Below are positions 28,558-39,748 of a stretch of 64,000 nt of DNA, one piece after another. Position 1 is the stretch's first letter, and each line of letters starts with the position of its first letter. Source of the stretch: Arabidopsis thaliana. Its lineage: Eukaryota; Streptophyta; Magnoliopsida; Brassicales; Brassicaceae. The translations under genes and the position numbers were made by a program. Below the pieces are notes generated by a model. It was not told the DNA's origin, searched no databases, and saw only the letters and a list, made by a program, of their open reading frames with translations. Location: NCBI RefSeq assembly GCF_000001735.4, contig NC_003075.7, forward strand, positions 2,109,001 to 2,173,000. The letters run 5' to 3'.

Positions 28558-28799
28558 CTTTGGAGCTTGGAGGCAACATATAAAGAGGCATGTGAATCGT
28601 TACTCTATCTTTTGTAGTTTTCTTTATTTATTCTGGCCATGCCCTTTGAACAATTTATAGATCGACATTCACTTAGGAAGTTTTATTATTTAACGTCTCA
28701 ACTACCATACGTAGCTAACATACGTTAAATTCATGTTTTCTTATATATAAAACTGTGAAGAATATGATGACTTGAAGTTCAAGAAAGGTTTCAAATGTT
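28558..28799. other. Short spacer between F-box pseudogene and Copia element
   Basis: AT-rich, nothing recognised. Confidence 0.4.
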
Positions 28800-29484
28800 T
28801 AAAGCAAAGATCCGTTGAGACTTAACTCAGGTGAAGTAAATCAAACCCTGGTTGAGTTAGCTTTTGGATCACATTCATGGTGAACCGGCAAAAGGAAAAT
28901 TGCCGCCACTCAGCCATAGAGGACAAGTTTGTCTGTATGTGGTGCTAGCTGTTAAGGAGTGCTTTAACAGACGCGGTTTCAAGACTGTACCTTTGGCGTT
29001 TCCATGGTGCAAGAGTGTCCGCGTCAGCACAAGGGAGCCCTAGTTATATTCAGTATAAAAGAGGTGCTCTAGGTTATTAAGAGATGTAGAGAGAACTAAG
29101 GCGGCTGAGAGATATTAGAAACTTGTTATTATCATAAGCTTGTAACAGAGTTTCTTAGGTCTAGGAGAGTGATATAGAGTGAGCTTGAATACTAGTGAAG
29201 GGTATCGAGTGGTCACTTGTAATTCTCCTTGTAAACACTATCTCTGATTTAGTGGATTCCGAGAACAGTCTCGTCCCAGACGTAGCATCTATTGATGTGA
29301 ACTGGGTTACCAAACTTGCTGTGTGTTCTCTGTTTCTGTTCTTGCACTCTCATTGTTCTTATTTTCGGGTCTACTTGTGTTCTGTTCTCAACACTGTTGT
29401 AACAACGACAATTTTCTTGCTTGTGGTGTTGTGTTTGGTTTGTTCTCAAGAAAAGTCGACGTTTTGAGTGATCAAATCCTTACA
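28800..29484 (+). repeat. 5' LTR of the Copia element (left edge approximate)
   Basis: The right edge is set by the primer binding site just after it. A TATA-like AGTATAAAAG at about 29051 and TAACAGAG/TTGTAATTC leader-like DNA fit the U3-R-U5 layout. Confidence 0.5.
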
Positions 29485-29486
29485 GA

Positions 29487-29500
29487 TTGGTATTAGAGGT
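29487..29500 (+). other. Primer binding site of the Copia element
   Basis: TTGGTATTAGAGG begins a few bases after the LTR. TGGTATYAGAGC is the usual initiator-Met-tRNA complement in plant Copia elements. Confidence 0.65.
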
Positions 29501-29549
29501 TTGGTTACAGTCCGTTTGTGGTTCCGCAGTGTTAACAAACGGTTAAACC

Positions 29550-32500
29550 ATGTCTGGAGCAAGGATATAGGTTGAGAAGTTCGATGGTCGTGGAGATTAC
29601 ACGATGGGGAAAGAGAAGCTCATAGCTCACAGTGATATGTTGGGCTTGAGTTCTGTTCTAAGAGAAGCTGAGACGCCGATGGGGAAAGATAGAGATTCAG
29701 AGAAATCTGATGAAGAAGAGAAAGAAGAATGTGAAAAGGTGGAAGCTTTTGAAGAGAAAAAGAGGAAAACTAGAAGCACCATCGTTTTGAGTGTTTCAGA
29801 TAGGGTTTTGGAAGCCTCGGATAGGCTCTACATGTCTAAAGCTCTCCCAAACCAGATATATCTGAAGCAGAAGCTCTATAGATTCAAGATGTCTGAGAAT
29901 CTGTCTATGGAAGGTAATATCGATGAATTTCTTCATATAGTAGCAGATTTAGAGAACTTAAATGTTTTAGTCTCTGATGAGGATCAAACCATATTGTTGT
30001 TGATGTCACTTCCTAAGTCGTTTGATCAGTTGAAGGATACTTTGCAATATAGCTCTGGTAAGACTGTATTGACACTTGATGAAGTTACTGCTGCCATTTA
30101 TTCTAAAGAGTTAGAGTTTGGGTCAGTTAAGAAAAGTATTAAAGGTCAAGCGGAGGGTCTGTATGTCAAGGATAAGGCAAACAATAGAGGAAGGAGTGAA
30201 CATAAGGAAAAGGGGAAAGGAAAGAGGTCTAAGTCTAAGTCTAAGTCTAAATGAGGATGTTGGATCTGTGGAGAAGATGGCCATCTCAAGTCTACATGTC
30301 CCAACAAGAACAAGCCTCAGTTCAAGAATCAGGGAAACAACAAAGGAAATCCTCAGGAGGATAAGGAAATCTTGTTGAAGCCTCAGTAAAATTTTGTTGA
30401 AGCTGCAGGAATGTTTGTGTCAGAAGCTTTATCCTCCACTGACATTCATTTGGAAGATGAGTGGATAATGGATACAGGTTGCAGCTACCACATGACCCAT
30501 AAGAGGGAATGGCTTGAAGATTTTGATGAAGAAGCAGGATGTTCAGTTCGAATGGGAAACAAGACTATCTCACGAGTCAAAGGAGTTGGTACAGTCAGGA
30601 TTGCGAATGACAATGGTCTCACTGTAACATTACAGAATGTGAGATACATTTCGGATATGGATCGAATATTTTTATCTTTGGGAACTTTTGAAAAGGCGGG
30701 TCGTAAGTTTGAATCAGAAAATGATATGTTGAGAGTTAATGCTGGTGAACAAGTTCTGTTGGAGGGAAGAAGGTATGATACGCTCTACATACTCCATGGG
30801 AAGCCTGCAACTGATGAATCACTTGCAGTAGCTAAAGCAAATGATGACATTGTGTTATGGCATAGAAGGCTATGTCATATGAGTCAGAAAAACATGAGCT
30901 TGCTAGTTAAGAAAGGATTTCTTGATAAGAAGAAGGTGTCAATGCTTGATACGTGTGAAGATTGCATCTATGGAAAAGCTAAGAAGATTGGTTTCAACTT
31001 CGCTCAGCATGACACTAAAGAGAAGCTTGAGTATGTTCATTATGACCTGTGGGGAGCACCTACAATGCCAATGGCATTAGGGAACTGCCAATACTTTATA
31101 TCATTCATTGATGACCATACAAGGAAGGTATGTGTGTATTTCCTGAAAACAAAAGATGAAGCCTTTGAGAAGTTTGTAAGTTGGATCAGTTTGGTGGAGA
31201 ACCAAAGTGGTAACAGAGTTAAAACTCTGAGAACAGACAATGGTCTGGAGTTCTGTAACCGGATGTTTGATGGGTTTTGCGAAGAGAGAGGTATCCAGAG
31301 GCATAGAACCTGCCCATACACGCCACAACAAAACGGAGTTGTTGAACGCATGAACAGAACTATCATGGAGAGAGTGAGAAGTATGTTATGTGACTCAAGA
31401 CTGCCTAAAAGATTTTGGGCTGAAGCTACACATACTGCAGTGCTACTCATCAATAAGACTCCTTGCTCTGCGAATAACTTTGAGTTTCCGGACAAGAGAT
31501 GGTCTGGAAAAGCACCAATATACAGCTACTTGAGAAGGTATGGTTGTGTTACATTCGTTCAAACTGATGATGGGAAGTTGAATCTGAGGGCAAAGAAGGG
31601 AGTCCTTATTGGATATCCAAGTGGTGTAAAGGGTTACAAAGTTTGGCTGATTGAAGAAAGGAAGTGTGTAGTGAGCAGGAATGTGATTTTTCAGGAGAAT
31701 GCAGTGTACAAGGATCTAATGCAGAGAAAATAACAATTTCTCTATGAAGAAGATGACCACAATGGGTCATACATTGACTTAGATCTCGAAGCTGAAAGAG
31801 ATATCAGCTCAGGTGGAGAATAATCACAAGCTCAAGTCACACCTGCTACAAGAGGCTCAATGACTAGTACACCACCAAGAAATGAAACTGATGATATTGA
31901 AGAGACTGATGTACATTAATCTCCTCTTAGTTCTCATCTGGTGCGAGATAGAGAAAGAAGAGTAATCAGAGCACCAAGAAGATTTGATGATGAGGACTAT
32001 TTTGCAGAAACTCTATACACAACAGAAGATGGTGATGCAATAGAACCGGCAGATTACAAAGAAGCTGTCAGAGATGAAAACTAGGACAAGTGGAAACTTG
32101 CTATGAATGAAGAAATTGAGTCTCAACTGAAGAATGATACTTGGATTATAGTCACAAGACCTGAGAAACAAAGAATCATTGTGAGCAGATGGATATACAA
32201 GTATAGGCAAGGTATTCCTGGAGTTGAAGAACCAAGGTTCAAGGCAAGACTTGTCGCCAAAGGTATGCTCAAAGAGAAGGCGTGGACTATCTTGAGATCT
32301 TTGCACCGGTAGTGAAACACGTTTCAATCCGAATCCTACTTTCAATAGTGGCTCAAAAAAATCTTGAACTGGAGCAACTGGATGTCGAAACAGCGTTTTT
32401 CCATGGGGAATTGAAAGAGAAGATCTACATGATGCCGCCTGAAGGATTTGAATCCTTATTCAAAGAGAATGAGGTATGTCTTCTTAACAAGTCTTTGTAC

Positions 32501-33199
32501 GGTCTTAAGCAAGCACCTAGACAGTGGAATGAAAAATTTGATCATTACATGACTGAAATTGGTTTCAAGAGAAGTGATTATGATAGTTGTTCCACCATGT
32601 ATTTGTTGTTATATGTGTATGATATGCTTGTGGCGGCAAATAACATGCAAGCCATAGACGCATTAAAGAAAGAGCTGAGTAATAAGTTGGAGATGAAGGA
32701 TCTCGGAGCAACTAAAAAGATCCTTGGTATTGAAATCATCAGAGATCGTTAAGCTGGTGTTTTGTGGCTGTCTCAAGAGAGTTACTTGAACAAAGTACTC
32801 AAGACATTCAACATGGTGGAAGCAAAACCAGCATTGACTCCGCTGGGAGCTCACTTGAAGATGAAATCTGCAACTGAAGAGAAACTGAGCGAAGAAGAAA
32901 AGTATATGAAGTCAGCTCCATACTCAAGCGCTGTAGGGAGAATCATGTATGCCATGATTGGTACCCGTCCTGACTTAGCCTATCCTATAGGCGTTGTTAG
33001 CAGATTCATGAGCCAGCCTGCAAAAGAACATTGGTTAGGTGTGAAGTGGAAACTAAGGTACATCAAAGGAACGTTGAACACAAGGTTGTGTTACAAGAAG
33101 AATTCAGACTTAAGTATATGTGGTTATTGCGATGCAGACTACGCAGCTGATCTAGACAAGAGGAGATCTACATGGTTATTTTATATATGGCGGGATTAG
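29550..33199 (+). pseudogene. Copia gag-pol polyprotein, multiply interrupted
   Basis: Gag starts MSGARI and meets TAG at 29568; it continues in the same frame (VEKFDGRGDY) to TGA at 30252, directly before the zinc knuckle CWICGEDGHLKSTC. Another stop follows near 30387. Then come the protease motif MDTGCSYHMT (about 30470), the integrase zinc-binding and DDE domains (WHRRLCHMSQ, LRTDNGLEFC, QNGVVERMNR), a stop at 31731, and the reverse transcriptase. The latter has a frameshift near 32265-32285. Its catalytic box reads YVYD (32612-32623) where Copia enzymes have YVDD, so one metal-binding Asp is replaced by Tyr. A further stop lies near 32750. RNase H breaks off at GYCDADYAADLDKRRST. Not functional. 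Confidence 0.85.
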
Positions 33200-33824
33200 T
33201 TTTACTCTTTTGTTTTATATTCCTTGATCCAACACCGCAGTCTCTGCAGAACATAAGCTTTACTCTCTCTTTTTTTTGTCAACTTATAAATTTATGACTT
33301 AACTTTTGGGTAAGTCAATAAAGACCAAAAAAAGACATACTTAGTTGAAAAAAGGGAATCTACACTATCTGACCATAGAAGAGTTGTTATTTAAGTCCAT
33401 CAAATACACACTGTTTCGATAATGTCTGTAGCAAAATTATTACATCTAAACCCCTACTCCTCTATCAAATCAGAAGTGAGATATATACTAGGCGTGTGTC
33501 AGAACCGAGACATCATATCTTCAAAGATTTCATTTTTCGAGATTTTTTGGAGAATAGGTGTGATAATTAACATGAGAACGGTTCAAATTCTAAGAGTTGT
33601 ATGTGTTGGTATATGCCTTCTCTCTCATTTTTATTGTCCCCTCTATCCCTTTCTCCGTTATTCTCCAGTTTTGTTCCTCCAGAATCCAAAACAATATCAC
33701 CGATTGAAGCTCGGCGTTTCCCATTTGTTTTGTCGAGGTAACCATATAAAGTCGAAGCAGTTGTCGATTCTTAATTCCGGTTCAGTTCGATTTGTGTTCT
33801 GAAATAAATTTCTGGGTTTTGTAG
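33200..33824. other. Spacer and probable leader of the Ulp1-like gene
   Basis: Begins with RNase H debris of the Copia element, then AT-rich DNA and a C/T-rich stretch (about 33610-33680) that fits a 5' leader. The left end of the following MULE is somewhere here but was not fixed. Confidence 0.4.
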
Positions 33825-36800
33825 ATGGCGGCTCCTGAACTCCCTCATCGTATAATCGCTGCCGGCGAAGAAGTTCTTGGGGAGAGGGCAAATGTTTACA
33901 ACAAGATGAAGATTCTACATGGCATTATCGACGCATTAGAGGAAGACGAAATCCGGCTCATCAGGAACTCTCCTCTCGGTGGGTTGTTGGATTTTCCAAA
34001 CAAACCCGCCTGGTCTACTACTTTCGGGCTTTATCTGCTTGGTCGCAAGTTGGACATTGACAAAGCCAACGAGATCTGGGTAGTTTATGCTGGTACACCT
34101 GTTCGATTTTCTCTGCGAGAGTTTCATTTGGTTACTGGCCTTGCTTGTGGGCGATACCCTGACTTGCCAAAAAAACGAAAGAAGGGAACTGCTGAGAAAG
34201 AGATTCCGTTTTACAGCACTCTGTTTGAGCTTGAGTCTGATGTTACTGTATCTCGTGTTATCACGATGCTTAAGAAGAAGGTTACCGACGATCCGTCTTT
34301 GCGGATTCGTTATGCTGTTCTCGCTCTAGTTGACGGCTACCTCTTGCCCACATCACATTATCCCAAAATTGTTAAAGAGCACGCTGAGATGGTGGAAAAT
34401 CTGTCTTCTTTTCTTGCTTATCCGTGGGGTCGATTGACATTTGAGATGACCATGAAATCGATAAAAGAGAGAGAAGTCGAGCAGCTTGCAACAACTTCTG
34501 TTGATGTACAAGGGCTATTATACGCCCTACAGCTTGTTGTGCTTCAAGCCGCACCAGCTATTAAAGAAGGTCCTGTGTCTGAGGACACTGTCTGTTCTGA
34601 GTCGGACGAAGAGACTTTGGAACTGATACCTCGACAGGTGGTCCCGTTTAAGCTTGGAAATGCGAAAGATCTTGACAACAAAGGACATGTGATAAATTTA
34701 TTAGTAGATGATAATGTTTTTTTCCCGTTAACATTTTCACCAGGTTATCTGCTAAATGTTCAGCGACCGGTGTAATTGATTTGTTACCACGCTGTTTTTG
34801 CAGACTCCGGTTGATCCAATTATACTTCCTGAAGCCGTTATTGATCCGGCCCAAGATATTTCGTGGTCAGATGATGAAGCAGATCCTCGTGTAGACACTA
34901 TGGTTAAGCTGGTCGCCGAAGGTTTCAAGTTTAACGATGATATGTTCCCTGGGGGTTGTGTTCCTTCCGAAGTGGTGGTGGCCCCCAAAAAACGAAAAAA
35001 ATCTGCAATGTTGAAAGGTGGTCGGGGCAGAAAATCGGCCAAGCAGGGCAGATTTAAGAAAAATTCAACTGGGATTCGGAGGACCCAACAGAACTCGATT
35101 GATGAAGAGGAATCTATTGTTAACGTTGACATGAACGCGTTATCTCGGATGTTAGATGCTAAATTGGCCACGCAGTACAAAAAGATAATGAAAGGTGTTA
35201 CTGATTGGTTTATCGCAAACACTTCCATATCAACTAATAATGGGAAAGATATCCCTTCTGAGAATGGGGTAGAAGCTCCTGCTGGCAATGGGAAAGATAA
35301 AGATGTTCCTCTGACCCGTAATAATCCGTTTCCCAACTCAGATGGAGACGATGATTTTGAAATTGTCCCCCCTCTTCGTTCGCAGACCCGTCGTTCTACA
35401 CGCCTTGGCAAACAGGCGAACCGCGGCAGACAAGTCCCCGAGGGTGCGAGAGACGATAATTTTGTTGATGGGATTGCCGCTGCCGTTAACTCGCAGGTAA
35501 CGCGTTACCTGACCACTACCTTTTTGGTGATGTAATTCGACAGTTGTTGATATCTTTTTACTTATTGGTAGATATTACCGGAGGTAGACTGTTACTTCTC
35601 AGTGCTGCCCGATAGCGTGGTTTCTTCCGAGGTTCGTCTTCTTTCCCATTCTTTCCTGTGTTACTATTGCGGACCCATCTTACAGTAAATGTTTCTGCCT
35701 TTTTTTACAGTCCTGTGGTAGTGGTCAGTCAGATTCTACTTTACCAGATGACGAGGTTTGCGAATTATGGTTTTATTAAGCTTAGTTGATAAATTTAATG
35801 GTATTGTAAATATCCGACTTGTTTACAGAAACATGATACGGAAATGGCAGATGTTGTCCATAAAGATACCGGTCATACAGAAGAAGAGGAAGAGGTATTG
35901 TTAAATAATCTCGAGTACCAGGTAATTGGAGTACCCATCTTTGCATGATTCTTTTGTTATACGATACAGGTATTAAGTGTTGGGAATGACGTTTCGCGGG
36001 AGGATCATGAATCTACTAAGGTATATTATTCATTTTATTTATATTGTATATCATATTTAACTGATTTTTTTTATTTTACATTCTAATCATTTTGTTATCG
36101 GTCCATAGCATCCCCAAAATGAAGATCAAGGGACCCTGGAGGTTTGTTAATTTTATGAAAAATATAGGTTTTACTTTTATATACATATTTATTCCATAAC
36201 ATCATTGTTACCGTTTACAGGCATTACCAAGTGTAGACGAGATACCAAAGGAAGGGGAACCCCGTCAGGTAATTGTGTTTTTTATCATTTGAGTTCGTCA
36301 TCTCGTCACCTTTTAAACACTCAGTGTTTGGTCCACTAAACGAAATTATTATTTGTTTATAGGGTACCCAAGGTGGACAACAAGTTGACGCATGGATTTG
36401 TATAAGACTCTAATTTATAATTTAGCTTTTAATATAAATATTATAGTCTAACCAGTTTGTTATTTGGTATAGGGTTCCCAAGGTGGACAACAAGCTGACG
36501 CAGGGGTTTGTATAAGACTTTAATTTATAGCTTAGCTTTTAATATAAATATTATCGTCTAACCGGTTTGGGTTTTGGTATAGGGTTCCCAAGGTGGACCA
36601 CAAGTTGATGCAGGGGTTTGTATTAGATTCTAATTCATAGTTTAGCTTTACACATATATATTATCGTCTAACTCTTATGTTATTTGGTATAGGAAAGTAT
36701 ACGGGGAGAAGTTTCACCGGTCGTAAGAGGTTCTATTCAAGTAATTGTCTTTTTTTTTTTCCACCTGAAACATCAACCTCATACAGTTTTTTTACTATCT

Positions 36801-38224
36801 AAAGTGTTAGCATTGTAACATAATTATTATGGTATATTTTTAATGTTATCTGTATAGGAATTAACAAGCGAGAAGTTCGAACCGAGGGTAGAGGATCTAT
36901 TAAGGTAAAATCCATTTTGAATAATGGTTGAAAATATTATTTTAGGACCGACCTAATTAAAGTATAATTGGATTGCTAAACTAAAAGTTATATGGTAACA
37001 GATTCCAACTTACGGAAATGCTTCCCAGATGGCAATTGTCCAGCCTCAGGTTGGGTATCTAACTCATAGTCATTATGATTACGTTGATTTATTTTATATA
37101 TTACACTTTTTTGATGCAGGCGGATGTTCTCACTCAGACTAGTGTTGTTGGTAATAATGCAGGGAGAAGGAGTAAAAGGCTTAGAACCAGATCAAGCAAG
37201 TTGGATGGAAGGTTTGCCATTGACAAGAAAACAAAGTTATTGGTAGGACACACGTCTCCTATTGCTAATATTTCGAGAGAGACTGTAGATTCTGAAAAGC
37301 GTTATAACCGCTCATTGAAGAAACTCAAAGCCATCAGGTAAAATTATTACGTGGTAACTATTTGAGTAGGATAGATCATAAAGATTATCCGGAAGTCTAA
37401 TATTTTATTTACTCGTGACTTAGCTCTATTTCTCTGGTTGGTGATGTTACGCTTAGTAGTAAGGATGTCCTGGAGTTAATCGAGAGGAAAAAATCGTTGG
37501 GAAACAAGGTTACCTTTCGCATATCAATAAATTTTAGATAACTTCCTTATTTACCCAATAATAATTAGTTTTCCTTCTTTCTTGAAGGTAATGGACGGAT
37601 TGTTAAAGTTTAGCAGGCATGTCCTCCGTACTGACGTCGTCGACGGCCACAAGCTTCGTGTTGATGTGCTTGATACCAAGTTTATCTCCCAATTGTGCCG
37701 CCTTTACCCGAAGTTCATCAAAACTCCTATTCCTCAAGACTTTGAGTTCCCTTCATCTTTGGGTCGAGGCCGTTTCTGGCGTTGGCGACTCTGACCGTGC
37801 TCAGCTGTTTACTGAAGTTGATTTCCTCTATCTTCCATTCAACTTTGATAAGAAGCATTGGGTTGCCTTGTGTGTTGATCTCACATGCTTTAAGATCATT
37901 GTTCTAGACTGTAATGTTCATTTGCGCACAGATTCCAGCATCAATACGGATCTTGAACCAGGTGCCAGAATGCTTCCTATTCTCTTCAAACAGGCGGCTC
38001 TCAATCCAACGATGACTCAGCTATCCCCGAGTCCATTTGCAATGGAAAGGTCTCTCTTCATCCCACAGGTGACCAATCACGTTGACGCTGGCTTGATGAT
38101 ACTCTTTCTCATTCAGGCACACGCTGTCGGTGGTATGGACGACTGTGTTGACTATTCTATTGATTCCATTGAAGATGAAACCAAAAAGCTTGTTTCGGCT
38201 ATAATTCTCGCTGGTGTTCCTTAG
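33825..38224 (+). pseudogene. DUF1985 / Ulp1 SUMO-protease-like gene with dead active site
   Basis: A chain of phase-0 exons: 33825-34637 (DUF1985, VYAGTPVRFSLREFHLVTGL), 34804-35496 (basic linker with KKRKKSAMLKGGRGRKSAKQ), then mini-exons of 33-66 bases (35572-35631, 35711-35755, 35829-35894, 35970-36020, 36109-36141, 36221-36268, three tandem copies, 36693-36740 and more). A basic exon at about 37121-37338 and the C48 (Ulp1) domain at about 37420-38224 complete it. In that domain His (KKHWVAL) and Asp (VLDCN) are present, but the catalytic Cys motif reads NHVDAGLM, Ala for Cys. A one-base shift near 37750 also splits the domain (LGRGRFWRWRL then stop). Intact relatives would cleave SUMO-like conjugates; this one should not. 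Confidence 0.8.
36363..36692 (+). repeat. 110-bp tandem triplication of an exon plus its intron
   Basis: Three units start at 36363, 36473 and 36583. Each has a 33-base exon (GSQGGQQADAG or close variants) followed by a 77-base intron ending TTTGGTATAG (TTATTTGGTATAG in two copies). Unit 1 has lost its donor (GGATTTG for GGGTTTG); units 2 and 3 keep it. All exons are phase 0, so inclusion or skipping keeps the frame. Confidence 0.9.
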
Positions 38225-39748
38225 CTATCCTTTACTGTTTCATGTATGAGATTTGGACTATGTTTTTTTTATGCTCGCTGGATTATGTTCTTTATTATAC
38301 TCGATAAAACTAGACTCGTTCGCATTTTGATGTTTTTTGTATTTCAATTGTCTATATTGGTCGTTTAACATAAGATTTACCGGATAAATTTGATATCATA
38401 TAAATAAATGTTTACTAACCTATTAAATCATATATTTTAAAACTAATACGTGTATCCCAATGCTATACAAACAGTACACTCTCACCATAATCCGTATGTT
38501 GCCGGTTATACTAAGCAGATCCTTCACGTGTGGGGATTAATAATACCATCATGTTAATATATTTATTACGTGAATATAATGAATAACACGATTTTCAATC
38601 TAGGTCAATGAGAATAGTGTCGTAAAGGTAAGTCATTGTTTAGATGCGTGAATTAATTATTTTATCGTCTAACACGGCCTCCGGAAATAAATTTGTTACC
38701 GTCTAAGAGACATATAAACATATGAACCTGTTACCTTAATTCGGGTCGCGCACGTCTTTTCAGCGAATTTGTAGGTAGTTAATAGATGGTAATAATTATA
38801 TTAGATCCTAATTCACCTGACACGATAGATTCTAGTGTTACTATGTAGGATATAAATTCTAGTGTTACTAGGTAGGATCATAGTCGTGTAGGAAATAAAT
38901 TTGTTACCGAGTAAGATTCATATAAGCATATAATACTTTGCGCGCGTCGCTTTAAACGAAGTGTATGTGGTTCATGAATGGAAATAATACTATTATATTA
39001 TAATTCACCTGACACGTTAATAAAATATTTAGGACAATTTCCAGCAAATTCAATGTAAACACTGAAGCAAAGGTCTGTCGAGCATCTTGATAACTTTGTT
39101 TCTGGACAAGCGGTCTATAAACATATACTGTCAATTTAGTCTGTGTTTTGCTTGTGTTAATATGTAATATTGTTTACGAGAGGCACTATAATACTACTTA
39201 TGTCTAACTCGGTACAAAACGCCGTTACCGCGTTCATACAAGATATAGCATGACAACGGTTTACGTTGGTAACATAAGATGAACCTTTTCAATCTGATAA
39301 TTAAACATTAACTTGTTTCTTATAAAACATTCATTACATCAGTTAACGGATGGGTATCTCCTCCGATAATTATACATATGGCCACTAGAATCCGCTTTAT
39401 ATACAACAAAATTATTCTAATGACACCATCATCATTATTTATAAAACACCACGTTGAGCTGATCTACTTGCCCATCGTCTTCCATCTGTATTCTCCTCCG
39501 CCAAAAAACTTGCCTTGTCATCATTCTACGGGTCATGTTTGTTACCAATTCTGTTATTAATATTTCCATATATTTCACTGCTTAATTAAATAGGATTTAT
39601 GAAGATATTGTTACCGTGATCGGTCCCTTGCATGTGGCTTGATTGTGGCCCATGGTTCGGCAGCGTGTGCACCGTCTTCCCGACTTTCTCTGAATTACCA
39701 TAAATTCCATACAAATCACTAACCATGATAATAATATTATCATTCACA
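38225..39748. other. Non-coding centre of the KAONASHI-like MULE
   Basis: No gene. Contains a repeated segment with AATAAATTTGTTACCG followed by TAAG and CATATAARCATAT (about 38682-38722 and 38889-38930), a short duplication of ATTCTAGTGTTACTA (about 38827-38875), and many GTTACC/GGTAAC hexamers. Confidence 0.6.

Larger units (their letters stand above)
28800..33199 (+). mobile_element. Ty1/Copia LTR retrotransposon, decayed, no 3' LTR seen
   Basis: Order is 5' LTR, primer binding site, gag, protease, integrase, reverse transcriptase, partial RNase H: the Copia order, integrase before reverse transcriptase. Downstream of 33199 no copy of the 5' LTR sequence was found, so the 3' end has been lost. 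The left LTR edge was not fixed because there is no second LTR to compare. Confidence 0.85.

Noticed and set aside
31040-31495. Minus-strand 151-codon ORF inside the Copia integrase
   Set aside because: A reverse-complement shadow of the integrase coding sequence.
34752-35411. Minus-strand 219-codon ORF
   Set aside because: Antisense shadow of exon 2 of the DUF1985/Ulp1 gene, whose plus-strand splice borders and composition are coherent.
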